Source: Luteimonas padinae
Lineage (GTDB): Bacteria > Pseudomonadota > Gammaproteobacteria > Xanthomonadales > Xanthomonadaceae
Assembly (NCBI RefSeq): GCF_014652935.1
Contig: NZ_BMZT01000006.1
Span: 1 to 64,000, forward strand
Length of the DNA stretch: 64,000 bases
Direction of reading: 5' to 3'
The translations under genes and the position numbers were made by a program. Below, in pieces: positions 1 through 8,651 of the stretch. Every line of letters begins with the position of its first letter. Within the stretch, counting starts at the first letter, position 1. The notes below the pieces were generated by a model. That model was not told the DNA's origin. It ran no database searches and was given only the letters and a program-made list of their open reading frames with translations.

Positions 1-60
1 CTTGGGCAGATCAACGCCATGCTCAGGGATGGCGGGCAGTGGCAGCCAACCCCCGCCTGA
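1..60 (+). CDS. C-terminal end of an unidentified protein (partial)
   Basis: Frame 1 is open from the window edge to TGA at 58-60 and encodes about 19 residues (LGQINAMLRDGGQW, then QPTPA). The gene would begin upstream of the window. The composition is plausible for a real protein tail and it converges with the minus-strand amidohydrolase, with a repeat fragment between them. The stretch is too short to name a family and could be chance. Confidence 0.3.
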   Translation, partial: LGQINAMLRDGGQWQPTPA

Positions 61-66
61 TCAAAA

Positions 67-85
67 GACAGTTGCTCCTACAGCC
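67..85. repeat. REP-like repeat fragment
   Basis: The core GTTGCTCCTACAG matches the arm of the short palindromic repeats at 11488-11510 and 39130-39196. It lies exactly at the 3' end of the amidohydrolase gene, where REP-type elements usually sit. Only one arm is recognisable. Confidence 0.45.
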
Positions 86-1775
86 GGGTCTCCGGGGCCT
101 GGTCCGCCTGGTAGACAGGCTTGCCGTCGACCCAGGTCGAGCGCACGACGATGTCGTCGAGCTCGCTCCCGGGCACCGCCAGCGGATCGCGGTCGAGCAC
201 CACGAAATCCGCGCGCAGCCCCGGCGCCAGCCGGCCGACCCGGCCCTCGTCGAACGCCGACCACGCCGCACCCGAGGTGAAGCCGTGCAGCGCCTCGGCC
301 GCCGTCAGCACCTGTCCCGGCAGCCAGCCGCCCGGCGGCTGGCCATGCACGTCCTGGCGCGTTACCGCCGCCAGCAGGCCCAGTCGCGGGTCGGCGAACT
401 CCACCGGGAAGTCCGACCCCAGCGCCAGCGGCACGCCGGCCTCGACGAAGCTGCGCCAGGCGTAGGCACCGGCCAGCCTCGCCTCGCCGAGGCGGTCGCC
501 GGCCCAGCCCATGTCCGAGGTCGCGTGCGTGGGCTGCATCGAGGCCACCAGCTTCAGGCCGGCAAAGCGCGCGATGTCGCCCGGCGCGAGCACCTGCGCA
601 TGCTCGATGCGCCAGCGGTGGTCGCTCCCGGCCTGGTCGCCCAGCACGCGCGCGTAGGTGTCGAGCACGATGCGGTTGCCGCGGTCGCCGATGGCATGCG
701 TCGCCACCTGCAGTCCGCAGTCGCGCGCGCGGCGCACGGCGGCTTCGAAGCCGGCCTCGTCCTGCACCAGCAGGCCGCGATTGCCGGGATCGTCGCTGTA
801 GTCCTCGATCAGCGCGGCGCCGCGGCTGCCCAGCGCGCCGTCGATCATCAGCTTCACCCCGCGCATGTCCAGGCGCCCGGATGGATGCCGGTACGCACCG
901 TCGCGGCACATCGCCTCGATCGCGTCCGCGCCGCGGCTGGCATAGGCCTGCACGCGCACGCTGAGCGCGCCACGGTCGGCGAAGCGCTGCATCAGCGCGA
1001 AGCCGTCGTCACCGGTGCCCATGTCGTGCACGCCGGTCAGGCCGAGGCTGGCCACGTGCTCCAGCGCGCGCGCGAAGGCCTGTTCCTGCCAGGCCGCGCC
1101 AGGCTCCGGCGCGGCCGCGTAGACCAGGTTCGCGGCCATGTCGACGAACACGCCCGTGGGCTTGCCGTCCTCGCGCACCACCAGGCCACCGTCGGGCTGC
1201 CAGTCGCCGGCGAGGTCGCGGTCGATCGCGCGCATCGCGGCGCTGTTGGCCCAGGTGGCGTGCCCGTCGATGCGCTCCAGCACCACGGGCCGGTCGGGGA
1301 AGGCGGCGTCGAGCACGGCCGCGGTCGGGAACGCGGTGTCGGGCCACAGGTTCTGGTCCCAGCCGCGGCCCATCAGCCAGGCGTCTGCCGGCAGGTCGCG
1401 CGCGAAGGCCTGCAGCCGCTCGACGACCTCCGCCGTGCTGCGCGCCCCGACCAGGTCGGCCTGCATCAGCGCATGCCCCAGCCCGACCAGGTGCGCGTGC
1501 GCGTCGATCAGGCCCGGCACCACCGTGGCGTCACCGGCATCGATGCGCTCGGCGTCCGGATGGCGTGCAACCAGCTCGGCCGCGTCGCCCAGCGCCAGGA
1601 TGCGGCCGTCCGCGTCCCAGACCACGGCCGTGGCCACGGGCATGTCCGCGTCGGAGGTGTGGATGCGGGTCGCGGTGAGCAGGCGTTCGCCGCTGGCGGC
1701 GGCCGCGGTGGCGGACAGCGCCAGCAGGATGCCCGCTGACACGGGCGCGAAGGATGCGGAAACGATGCGGCGCAT
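78..1775 (-). CDS. Exported amidohydrolase, metal-dependent hydrolase family 3 (YtcJ-like)
   Basis: This 565-residue protein belongs to the amidohydrolase family 3 of TIM-barrel metal hydrolases, which cleave amide or related bonds of small molecules; the substrate is not evident. An N-terminal signal peptide (about residues 1-28, ending in an alanine-rich segment) puts it in the periplasm. The metal-binding HxH is seen in the GLIDAHAHL motif (His93, His95). Further family motifs are ATHAIGDRG, WRIEHAQVL and LGSDFPVE, and the C-terminal composite domain ends with the typical LAPGLRADFVVLDRDPL. Length is normal for YtcJ-type enzymes (about 540-580). It stands alone on the minus strand. Confidence 0.9.
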   Translation of the reverse strand: MRRIVSASFAPVSAGILLALSATAAAASGERLLTATRIHTSDADMPVATAVVWDADGRILALGDAAELVARHPDAERIDAGDATVVPGLIDAHAHLVGLGHALMQADLVGARSTAEVVERLQAFARDLPADAWLMGRGWDQNLWPDTAFPTAAVLDAAFPDRPVVLERIDGHATWANSAAMRAIDRDLAGDWQPDGGLVVREDGKPTGVFVDMAANLVYAAAPEPGAAWQEQAFARALEHVASLGLTGVHDMGTGDDGFALMQRFADRGALSVRVQAYASRGADAIEAMCRDGAYRHPSGRLDMRGVKLMIDGALGSRGAALIEDYSDDPGNRGLLVQDEAGFEAAVRRARDCGLQVATHAIGDRGNRIVLDTYARVLGDQAGSDHRWRIEHAQVLAPGDIARFAGLKLVASMQPTHATSDMGWAGDRLGEARLAGAYAWRSFVEAGVPLALGSDFPVEFADPRLGLLAAVTRQDVHGQPPGGWLPGQVLTAAEALHGFTSGAAWSAFDEGRVGRLAPGLRADFVVLDRDPLAVPGSELDDIVVRSTWVDGKPVYQADQAPETRL

Positions 1776-1863
1776 GCGGCGGACTCTCCCTGGACGATCC
1801 GCCGACTATGTCCACGAACGCGGCGCGGGGCAATGTTCCGCGCCGCGCCGGACGCGCCGCGGC

Positions 1864-2493
1864 TTATTCCGGGCGCACGTCCACGCGCACGCGGATGGTG
1901 TCGCCGGGGTGGTAATCGGTGCGCGTGGTGTACTGGCGGCCGCCGTATTCGTAGGTCACGTCGTAGGCGCTGACGCCGCCATAGCGGTCGGACGCCGGGT
2001 AGCTGGCCGGCACCGGATCGCAGACCGTCACCTGGCCGCGGCGCTCCTGGCGGTCGCGACGCGTGGCCTCGTAGATCTCGCGCCCGGCCATGCCGCCGAC
2101 CATGGTGCCGATGGCGGAGGTGGCGTAGCGCCCCGAGCCCCCGCCCACCTTGCTTCCGAGCACGGCGCCGACCACGCCGCCGACGACGGTGGCGACCATG
2201 CGCCCGTTCCCGGCGTCGCGGTCATTGCCATACCGGTCACGGCCGTACGGGTCGTAGCCGTCGTAGCCGCCGCCGTCCACGTAGCTGTCCTCGCGCGTGT
2301 AGCAGCGCTGGCCGTATCCGTCGAACACCGGGTCCACGCGCACCACGCGCGCGACGTCGTAGCCGGCGTCGCGCTGCTGGCCGTAGCGGTCGTACTGCGG
2401 ATATCCGGCATCGTAGCCGAGCGGCTGCGCGGAGGCGGCGCCGGTGGCGGCGACCAGGGTGATGGCGAGTACGGAGGCGACGACGGCACGCAT
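1864..2493 (-). CDS. Glycine-zipper 2TM domain envelope protein
   Basis: A 209-residue secreted protein. Residues 1-22 form a signal peptide ending ASA-QP. The middle is Tyr/Asp/Arg rich (repeated YD, DR and GYD dipeptides). About residue 100 onward comes a glycine-zipper segment (VGGVVGAVLGSKVGGG, then IGTMVGGMAG) typical of Rick_17kDa/glycine-zipper 2TM proteins, which pack into or against the outer membrane. The C-terminus is a beta-rich domain with a Tyr-rich core and a probable disulfide Cys. Known relatives are SlyB/17-kDa-antigen-like envelope proteins whose job is stability of the cell envelope. The exact role here is unknown. Single gene, upstream region 2494-2636 shared with the osmC end. 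Confidence 0.75.
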   Translation of the reverse strand: MRAVVASVLAITLVAATGAASAQPLGYDAGYPQYDRYGQQRDAGYDVARVVRVDPVFDGYGQRCYTREDSYVDGGGYDGYDPYGRDRYGNDRDAGNGRMVATVVGGVVGAVLGSKVGGGSGRYATSAIGTMVGGMAGREIYEATRRDRQERRGQVTVCDPVPASYPASDRYGGVSAYDVTYEYGGRQYTTRTDYHPGDTIRVRVDVRPE

Positions 2494-2636
2494 GGCAGGC
2501 TCCCGCGCCGGGAGCGGCGCACCGGCCCACGCTAGGATGCACGGCTTGACGCGCCGCTGAACCAGGCCGCCCTGCAGGGCGGCCCTTGCCCGCGGTTCAT
2601 CTACGAGGCGAAGGCGCCCGGCGGCGCCCCGCGGCC

Positions 2637-3071
2637 TCAGGACAGCAGCTCGGCCTCCAGCGTGATCGGCACCGCCGACAGCGCCTTCGACACCGGGCAG
2701 TTGGTCTTGGCGTCGTCGGCGACGGCGCGGAATTTCGCCTCGTCGATCCCCGGCACCTTCGCCTTCGTGAAGAGCCGGATCGCGCTCATCGTCGGCCCGC
2801 CTTCCATCGACAGGTCGACCTCTGCGCGCGAGTCCAGCGACTCCGCCGGGTGCCCGGCCTCGGCCAGGGCATTGGCCAGCGCCATGGTGAAGCAGCCGGC
2901 GTGCGCGGCGGCGATCAGCTCCTCGGGGTTGGTGCCCTTCTCGTCGCCGAAACGGCTGTTGAAACCGTAGCGGGTGTCCTGCATCAGCCCGCTGGCCGGG
3001 GTGCTGATGGTGCCGCGGCCGGACTTGAGGTCGCCTTCCCAGTGCGCGGTGGCCTTGCGCGAGATGCCCAT
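2637..3071 (-). CDS. osmC: OsmC-family hydroperoxide reductase
   Basis: OsmC/Ohr proteins are cytosolic thiol peroxidases that reduce organic hydroperoxides. The 144-residue product starts MGISRKATAHWEGD, the standard OsmC opening, so I take the ATG at 3071 rather than the in-frame start 30 codons upstream. Both catalytic cysteines are visible: one in the AAHAGCFTMALA motif and one in the KTNCPVSKAL motif. TNPEELIAAAHAGC is diagnostic of the OsmC rather than the Ohr branch. Length matches the family (about 140). It is divergent from the EF-G-like gene, with 219 bases between the two starts. Confidence 0.93.
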   Translation of the reverse strand: MGISRKATAHWEGDLKSGRGTISTPASGLMQDTRYGFNSRFGDEKGTNPEELIAAAHAGCFTMALANALAEAGHPAESLDSRAEVDLSMEGGPTMSAIRLFTKAKVPGIDEAKFRAVADDAKTNCPVSKALSAVPITLEAELLS

Positions 3072-3290
3072 GTGCGTGTTCTCCGTGGATGCGTTCGGGC
3101 CTGCCATCCTGGCGGCGCGTCCGTTACGCGGGTGTCTGCCGGCGTGGATGCTGCGACGCAACGCGACGCCCGCGCGGCGCCCGCGCTACTGTGCCTGTCC
3201 GCCATGACAACCCGCCGCTCGCAGGCCCGGTCGCAGCATGCGACGGACAGCCATGACGTCCTTTCCATCCCTCCAGGGAGAAACGGACCC

Positions 3291-5354
3291 ATGTCCCACG
3301 CCACCGAACAGATCCGCAACGTGGCCCTCGCAGGCCACCCCGGCGCCGGCAAGACCACGCTCTTCGAAGCCCTGCTGCATGCCGGCGGCACGATCCAGGC
3401 GGCAGGCAGCATCGAGCGCGGCAGCACCACGTCGGACTTCGACCCGCAGGAGCGCAACCGCGGCCACTCCATCGACGCCGCCATCGCCGGCATCGACCAC
3501 CGCGCGGCCGACGGCACGCGGGTCCACGTCAACCTGCTCGACACCCCCGGCTATCCGGATTTCCGCGGCGCGGCGCTGTCGGCGCTGTCGGCGGTGGACA
3601 CGGTCGCCGTGGTCGTCGACGCCACCACTGGAATCGGCCACGGCACGCGCCGGATCATGGACCACGCGGCGCGGCGCGGGCTGTGCCGCGCGATCGTGGT
3701 CAACCGCATCGACGCCGACGGCGCAGACTGCGCAAGCCTGCTCCACGAGCTGCGCGAGGAATTCGGCGCCTTCGTGCTGCCGGTCAACCTGCCCGCCGAC
3801 GGCGGCACGCGGGTGGTGGACTGCTTCGCCGGAGACGGCGGCGACAGCGACCTCGGCCCGGTGGCGGACTGGCACCGCCGCATCCTCGACCAGGTGGTCG
3901 AGGTCGACGAAGCGGTGATGGAGCACTATCTCGACGCGGGCGAGGGCTCGCTGGGCCGGCAGGAGCTGCATGACGCCTTCGAGCAGTGCCTGCGCGAGGG
4001 CCACCTGGTGCCGGTGTGCTTCGCGTCCGCGCGCAGCGGCACCGGCGTGCGCGAGCTGCTCGACGCCATCGCCGGGCTGTTCCCGCACCCGGGCGAAGCC
4101 AATCCGCCGCCGTTCCGGCGCGGCGAAGGCGACGCCGCGGAACCGGTGCTGTCGCGCCCCGACCCGTCCGCGCACGTCATCGCCGACGTCTTCAAGGTCG
4201 TCAACGATCCCTTCGTCGGCAAGCTGGGCATCTTCCGCGTGCACCAGGGCACGGTGCGGCGCGACCAGCAGCTGTTCGTCGACGACGGCCGCAAGCCATT
4301 CAAGGTGGCGCACCTGTACCGCATCCAGGGCCGCGACCACGTCGAGATCGACCAGGCCGTGCCGGGCGACATCGCGGCGGTGGCCAAGGTCGAGGACCTG
4401 CACTTCGACGCGGTGCTGCACGACAGCCACGACGAGGACCACATCCACCTGGCGCCGATGGAATACCCGCGGCCGATGTTCGGCCTCGCGGTCGAGGCCG
4501 GCAGCCGCGGCCAGGAGCAGAAGCTCGCGACCGCGCTGCACAAGCTGTCGGAAGAGAATCCGTGCTTCCGCGTCGAGCAGGACCCCGACACCCACGAGAC
4601 CGTCGTGCGCGGCCTCTCCGAACTGCACTTGCGCATCCAGCTCGAACGCCTGCGCGAGCGCCACGGCGTCGAGGTCGAGTCGCGGCCGCCGCGCATCGCC
4701 TACCGCGAAACCGTCGGCGCCGCGGCCGAAGGCCACCACCGGCACAAGAAGCAGACCGGCGGCGCGGGCCAGTTCGGCGAGGTCATGCTGCGCGTCGAGC
4801 CGCTGCCGCGCGGCGCCGGCTTCGAGTTCGTCGATGCGGTCAAGGGCGGCACCATCCCCGGGCAGTTCATCCCCGCCGTGGAGAAGGGCGTGCGCCAGGC
4901 GCTGGCCACCGGCGCGGTGGCCGGGCATCCGATCCAGGACGTGCGCGTCATCGTGCACGACGGCAAGCACCACCCGGTCGACAGCAAGGAGGTCGCGTTC
5001 GCGACCGCGGGCCGCAAGGCCTTCCTGGACGCGGTGGCCAAGGCCTCGCCGAAGGTGCTCGAGCCCATCGTCGACCTGGTGGTGACCGCGCCGGAGGTGC
5101 ACATGGGCGACATCAGCGGCGGGCTGGCCGGGCGCCGCGCGCGCATCCTGGGCACCGGCGCCGCGCGTGGCGGCGACATCGTGGTCAAGGCCCAGGTGCC
5201 GCTGTCGGAGCTCGACGGCTACCCCGCCGAGCTGCAGTCGGTGACCGCGGGCCGCGGGCGTTATTCGCTGGATTTCAGCCATTACGAGCCCGTGCCGGCA
5301 GCGCTGCAGCAGAAGCTCGCGGATGCCTGGCATCCCGGCCAGGAGGACGATTGA
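3291..5354 (+). CDS. Elongation factor G-like translational GTPase (EF-G paralogue)
   Basis: A 687-residue translation-factor GTPase. The G1 loop is GHPGAGKTT (residues about 15-23), switch I carries RGHSI where canonical EF-G has RGITI, G3 is DTPGYPDF, and G4 is NRID rather than NKxD. EF-G domains II to V follow, including the KKQTGGAGQFGEV stretch of domain IV. The altered G motifs and lack of neighbouring rpsL/rpsG/tuf genes mark it as the EF-G2-like paralogue that many Xanthomonads carry beside the housekeeping fusA. Its job in translation or recycling is not settled. The start at 3291 is chosen because GGGAG lies ten bases before it and upstream in-frame sequence is not conserved-looking. 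Confidence 0.88.
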   Translation: MSHATEQIRNVALAGHPGAGKTTLFEALLHAGGTIQAAGSIERGSTTSDFDPQERNRGHSIDAAIAGIDHRAADGTRVHVNLLDTPGYPDFRGAALSALSAVDTVAVVVDATTGIGHGTRRIMDHAARRGLCRAIVVNRIDADGADCASLLHELREEFGAFVLPVNLPADGGTRVVDCFAGDGGDSDLGPVADWHRRILDQVVEVDEAVMEHYLDAGEGSLGRQELHDAFEQCLREGHLVPVCFASARSGTGVRELLDAIAGLFPHPGEANPPPFRRGEGDAAEPVLSRPDPSAHVIADVFKVVNDPFVGKLGIFRVHQGTVRRDQQLFVDDGRKPFKVAHLYRIQGRDHVEIDQAVPGDIAAVAKVEDLHFDAVLHDSHDEDHIHLAPMEYPRPMFGLAVEAGSRGQEQKLATALHKLSEENPCFRVEQDPDTHETVVRGLSELHLRIQLERLRERHGVEVESRPPRIAYRETVGAAAEGHHRHKKQTGGAGQFGEVMLRVEPLPRGAGFEFVDAVKGGTIPGQFIPAVEKGVRQALATGAVAGHPIQDVRVIVHDGKHHPVDSKEVAFATAGRKAFLDAVAKASPKVLEPIVDLVVTAPEVHMGDISGGLAGRRARILGTGAARGGDIVVKAQVPLSELDGYPAELQSVTAGRGRYSLDFSHYEPVPAALQQKLADAWHPGQEDD

Positions 5355-5409
5355 GCGCCGCATGCGCCACCACCGCCGGGGAAACTCGAGGTTTTCTGCG
5401 CTTTCCCAC

Positions 5410-5438
5410 TTGGCGCGGCCCCGGGCATGCCCTACATT
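5410..5438 (+). promoter_or_regulatory. Putative sigma-70 promoter of the HU gene
   Basis: TTGGCG (5410-5415) and TACATT (5433-5438) are separated by 17 bases and lie about 60 bases before the HU start. Spacing and -10 fit a housekeeping promoter; it is unproven. Confidence 0.45.
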
Positions 5439-5496
5439 GCGATTGCCGACGGGGTCGGCCGACATCCCATCTACCGATAAACGGAATCACACTCAC

Positions 5497-5892
5497 ATGG
5501 CGAAGAAAGCAACCAAGGCGGTGAAGAAGGCCGCCCCGAAGAAGGCCGCCGCCGCTGCCAAGCCGGCCGCCGCTCCGAAGGCGATCAAGGAAGCCCTGAC
5601 CAAGTCGGGCCTGGTGTCCCACATCGCCGAGTCCACCGGCGTCGCCGCCAAGGACGTCCGCGCGGTGCTGGCCTCGCTGGAAGGCGCGGTGCACGGCTCG
5701 ATCAGCAAGAAGGGCGTCGGCAGCTTCACCCTGCCCGGCCTGCTGAAGATCACCTCGGTCAAGGTGCCGGCCAAGCCGAAGCGCAAGGGCATCAACCCCT
5801 TCACCAAGGAAGAGCAGTGGTTCGCCGCCAAGCCGGCCTCGGTCAAGGTGAAGGTGCGTCCGCTGAAGAAGCTCAAGGACGCCGCCGCCTGA
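5497..5892 (+). CDS. HU-family nucleoid protein with lysine/alanine-rich histone H1-like tail
   Basis: This 131-residue protein has two parts. Residues 1-27 are a Lys/Ala/Pro-rich tail (MAKKATKAVKKAAPKK and more) like the tails of histone H1 and of AlgP/Hc1-type bacterial proteins. Residues 28-131 are an HU-like fold: IKEALTKSGLVSHIAESTG, then the DNA-arm region with GSFTLPGLLKI and the conserved INPFTKEE. It is expected to bind and bend DNA in the nucleoid, the tail adding non-specific charge contacts. HU proteins are usually about 90 residues, so the tail accounts for the extra length. A promoter and a terminator bracket it as a single-gene unit. Confidence 0.88.
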   Translation: MAKKATKAVKKAAPKKAAAAAKPAAAPKAIKEALTKSGLVSHIAESTGVAAKDVRAVLASLEGAVHGSISKKGVGSFTLPGLLKITSVKVPAKPKRKGINPFTKEEQWFAAKPASVKVKVRPLKKLKDAAA

Positions 5893-5918
5893 CCGCGACG
5901 CGTCACCGCTTCATCCTG

Positions 5919-5950
5919 CTCGGGACGGCATTGCCGTCCCGAGTCGTTTC
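5919..5950 (+). terminator. Probable intrinsic terminator after the HU gene
   Basis: CTCGGGACGGCA (5919-5930) and TGCCGTCCCGAG (5932-5943) form a perfect GC-rich stem 27 bases after the HU stop, followed by a short TCGTTTC run. The U-tract is weak but the position is right. Confidence 0.6.
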
Positions 5951-6040
5951 CGGGCCACGCAACGCGCGCGAAACACCGCCTCGTGCATGCTGGGCATCCC
6001 GGCACCGCGCCAGCCCCTCCACGCACGACACGGAACACGC

Positions 6041-6694
6041 ATGAACCTGCAAGGCTTCCTCGACCACCTCCTCAAGTCGCAGTCACAGTCCCTGTCCGCC
6101 GCGCCCGGCAGCGGAACCTCGCCCGGCGGCGGCCTGCTCAACGCCGACTTCGGCAAGGGCGCGATCACCGGCGGCGCGCTCGGCCTGCTGCTGGGCAAGA
6201 ACAAGACCACGCGCAAGCTCGCCACCTACGGCGGCCTGGCCGCGATCGGCGTGATGGCCTACAAGGCCTACGGCGACTACAAGGCGCAGCAGGGCGGCCA
6301 GGCCGTGCAGCCGCAGACCGTGGACCGCCTGCCGCCGCCTCAGGCGGCGCTGCACAGCGAGGCGATCCTGCGCGCGCTGGTTGGTGCGGCAAAGGCCGAC
6401 GGCCACATCGACGACCGCGAACGCAGCGTCATCGAGGGCGAGTTCGCCCGCCTCAATCCGGACCGCGAAGTGCAGCAGTGGCTGCACGCCGAGCTCGCCA
6501 AGCCGCTGGATCCCGCCGAGGTCGCACGCGCGGCGACCACGCCGGAGATCGCGTCGGAGATGTACCTCGCCAGCCTGCTGGCGGCCGACGAGCAAAGCTT
6601 CATGGAGCGCGCCTACCTCGACGAGCTCGCGCGCCAGCTCAGGCTCGACGACGACCTGCGCCAGCGCCTCGAACGCGAACTCCAGCGCGGCTGA
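6041..6694 (+). CDS. DUF533/TerB-like membrane-associated protein
   Basis: A 217-residue protein of the DUF533 family, named YebE in E. coli. It opens MNLQGFLDHLLKS, followed by a glycine-rich hydrophobic segment (GAITGGALGLLLG, then GGLAAIGVMAYKAYGDY) that can associate with the inner membrane. The C-terminal half (about residues 105-215) is a TerB-type helical bundle with LVGAAKADGHIDDRERSVI, containing the Asp/Glu pattern that binds metal in TerB relatives. Function is unknown; DUF533 genes are often envelope-stress regulated. Three bases after its stop the M23 peptidase gene begins, so the two are probably co-transcribed. Confidence 0.82.
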   Translation: MNLQGFLDHLLKSQSQSLSAAPGSGTSPGGGLLNADFGKGAITGGALGLLLGKNKTTRKLATYGGLAAIGVMAYKAYGDYKAQQGGQAVQPQTVDRLPPPQAALHSEAILRALVGAAKADGHIDDRERSVIEGEFARLNPDREVQQWLHAELAKPLDPAEVARAATTPEIASEMYLASLLAADEQSFMERAYLDELARQLRLDDDLRQRLERELQRG

Positions 6695-6696
6695 GC

Positions 6697-7290
6697 ATGC
6701 GCGGGCTGCTGCGCCTGCTCGCCTGGCTGCTGGTGCTGGCAGCACTCGCGGTCGTCGCCGACTGGGCGTGGCGGCAGCCGTTCATGGACCGGCCGCGCAC
6801 GCTGTGGGAACTGTCGCGGATGCCGCCACCGGACGCCGTCGCGATGCCGGTGGCCGGCGTTCGCGCGCGACAGGTGGCCGACACCTTCGGTGCGGCGCGC
6901 GGCCGCGACCGCACGCACCAAGGCGTGGACATCTTCGCCACCCGTGGTACCGACGTGGTGAGCGCGACCCGCGGGGTGGTGTCCTCGGTGCGCGAGGGCG
7001 GCCTGGGCGGGCGCCAGGTGTGGGTCCTCGGGCCCGCCGGCCAACGCCACTACTACGCCCACCTCGACGACTGGGCGCCGGGACTGGCGGCAGGCGACGT
7101 GGTGGAGGAAGGCCACGTGCTGGGCAGCGTCGGCGACACCGGCAACGCACGCGGCACGCCCCCGCACCTGCACTACGGCATCTACGGCGACGACGGCGCC
7201 ATCGATCCGCTGCCGCTGCTGCGGGCCGCGGCACGCGACGGCGAAGCCGCGCCTGACGCACCGGACGCGCCGGACGCGCCGGCCAGATGA
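6697..7290 (+). CDS. Membrane-anchored M23 (LytM-type) peptidase
   Basis: A 197-residue protein of the M23 zinc endopeptidase family, which cleaves peptide cross-links in peptidoglycan. Residues 3-23 are one hydrophobic segment (LLRLLAWLLVLAALAVV) acting as signal anchor, so the enzyme faces the periplasm. The zinc and catalytic residues are all present: His74 and Asp78 in THQGVDIF, His122 in YYAHLD, and His157/His159 in HLHYG. It should therefore be active, unlike degenerate LytM activators. The tail repeats Ala-Pro-Asp (DAPDAPDAP). Starts two bases after the DUF533 stop. Confidence 0.88.
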   Translation: MRGLLRLLAWLLVLAALAVVADWAWRQPFMDRPRTLWELSRMPPPDAVAMPVAGVRARQVADTFGAARGRDRTHQGVDIFATRGTDVVSATRGVVSSVREGGLGGRQVWVLGPAGQRHYYAHLDDWAPGLAAGDVVEEGHVLGSVGDTGNARGTPPHLHYGIYGDDGAIDPLPLLRAAARDGEAAPDAPDAPDAPAR

Positions 7291-7354
7291 TCGACGCCGT
7301 CATCCCTTGACGCTAGGCTGCGACAGGTCGCGAAGGCACCCACGGGGACGATGG

Positions 7355-7786
7355 ATGGACAAGCGCTTCTGGATCTGCGGGATCGTCGTGGGCGCGGCCG
7401 CGCTGATCCTCGGCATGCTGGTCCACGGCGTGCTGCTGCGCGCCGACTACCAGGCCATGGCCGCCCTCTACCGCACGCAGGCGCAGGCGAACGCGCACGC
7501 GGCGTGGATCCTGCCGGCCTACCTGCTGCTCGGCCTCGCGATGACCTGGCTGTACCGTCGTATGCCGGCCAGCGACGGCGTCGAGCTTGCGCGCGGCGCG
7601 CGCTTCGGACTCGCGATCGCGCTGGTCTCGTTCGTGCCCTGGCACATGCTGGCCTTCGTCGCGCAGCCGCTGCCACTGTCGCTGATGCTGCGCCAGGTGG
7701 TGCTGGACCTGGTGGCCATGGTGCTGCTCGGCATGCTGCTGGCGTGGCTGCAGCCGCACCGCCGCGTGCTCGCGCCGCCGCCCTGA
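7355..7786 (+). CDS. Four-helix integral membrane protein of unknown function
   Basis: A 143-residue hydrophobic protein beginning MDKRFWICGIVVG. Four membrane helices are visible at about residues 6-26, 50-68, 82-102 and 110-132. Residues between helices 1 and 2 (ADYQAMAALYRTQAQANAH) would be periplasmic. Similar small proteins are found in Xanthomonads next to unrelated genes; I do not recognise a named domain. The start at 7355 is chosen over ATG 7351, which is in another frame, because it places the first helix at the N-terminus. Confidence 0.6.
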   Translation: MDKRFWICGIVVGAAALILGMLVHGVLLRADYQAMAALYRTQAQANAHAAWILPAYLLLGLAMTWLYRRMPASDGVELARGARFGLAIALVSFVPWHMLAFVAQPLPLSLMLRQVVLDLVAMVLLGMLLAWLQPHRRVLAPPP

Positions 7787-7856
7787 TCCGGCACTGACGA
7801 TGCGTTCATCGTGCGCGCGTATGGTTCGGCGCTGCCCCCCACCCGCGATCGACGCC

Positions 7857-8651
7857 ATGCCTCCTGCCAGCCGCCTCGTTCCCGTCCTGCTGTGCCTCGC
7901 GCTCGTCGCCTGCGGCGGCGACGACCAGGTCGCGCCCGCCGCCGCCACCGATGGCAACCCGGCCGAGGCCCTGCCCGCTCCGGGGCAGGCCACGGGATCC
8001 GTCACCGGCATGCCGGATGGCCCGGGGCCCGGCGACGTGCCGCTCGGCGGTGCGACGCCGGTGCCGACCACCGTCGACGGCGTCGCGATGGTGGTGCCGA
8101 TTCCCGGCGTCGCTTCTACGGACGGACTGCCGCCGCTGGAGGACGAACCGGAAGCCGGGCTGGCCAGCGGCGGGCCGCCGGTGATCCTGGTGGGCGAAGC
8201 GCTGCTCCCCGCCGCCGACGCGGGCCTCGACCCCTCCGTGCCGATGGCAGCGGGACCATCGGCCACCGCGCCAGCCGAACCCTCCGCGGCCGACGCCGTC
8301 GCGGTGGTCCGCGCGTACTACGCCGCGATCTCCGCCGGCCGCCACGCCCAGGCCTACGCGCTGTGGTCGGACGGCGGCCGCAGCAGTGGCCAGACGCCGG
8401 AGCAATTCGCGGCAGGCTTCGCCGACACGCGCGCGGTCACGGTGCAGCCGGGGGAAGCGGGCCGCATCGAGGGCGCCGCCGGTTCGCGCTATATCGAAAT
8501 CCCGGTGTCGGTCACGGCCACCCGCGCCGACGGCAGCGAACAGCGCTACGTCGGTGCCTACGTCCTGCGGCGCGCGGTGGCCGATGGCGCCAGCCCCGGA
8601 CAGCGCGCGTGGCGCATCGCCTCGGCCGAGCTGCGCGAATACCAGCCCTGA
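7857..8651 (+). CDS. Putative outer-membrane or periplasmic lipoprotein with NTF2-like C-terminus
   Basis: A 264-residue lipoprotein. The signal peptide ends in a lipobox LVAC with the lipidated residue Cys19, followed by Gly-Gly-Asp-Asp. Residues 20-140 are Pro/Gly/Ala rich and low in predicted structure. Residues about 145-264 (VVRAYYAAISAGRHAQAYAL, then WSDGG) resemble the opening of NTF2-like or DUF4440-type folds, common in small Xanthomonad lipoproteins. The start at 7857 is preferred because it leaves a compact signal peptide. No enzyme motif is visible; function unknown. Confidence 0.65.
   Translation: MPPASRLVPVLLCLALVACGGDDQVAPAAATDGNPAEALPAPGQATGSVTGMPDGPGPGDVPLGGATPVPTTVDGVAMVVPIPGVASTDGLPPLEDEPEAGLASGGPPVILVGEALLPAADAGLDPSVPMAAGPSATAPAEPSAADAVAVVRAYYAAISAGRHAQAYALWSDGGRSSGQTPEQFAAGFADTRAVTVQPGEAGRIEGAAGSRYIEIPVSVTATRADGSEQRYVGAYVLRRAVADGASPGQRAWRIASAELREYQP

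Noticed and set aside
39-1739. A long open frame on the plus strand opposite the amidohydrolase
   Set aside because: High GC and codon bias keep the antisense frame open. Its translation is Arg/His/Ala-rich without any family motif, whereas the minus strand encodes a complete amidohydrolase.
3186-5465. A 759-residue antisense frame covering the EF-G-like gene
   Set aside because: Composition is Val/Ala/Arg/His-rich with no domain, and it mirrors the real gene's codon third positions.
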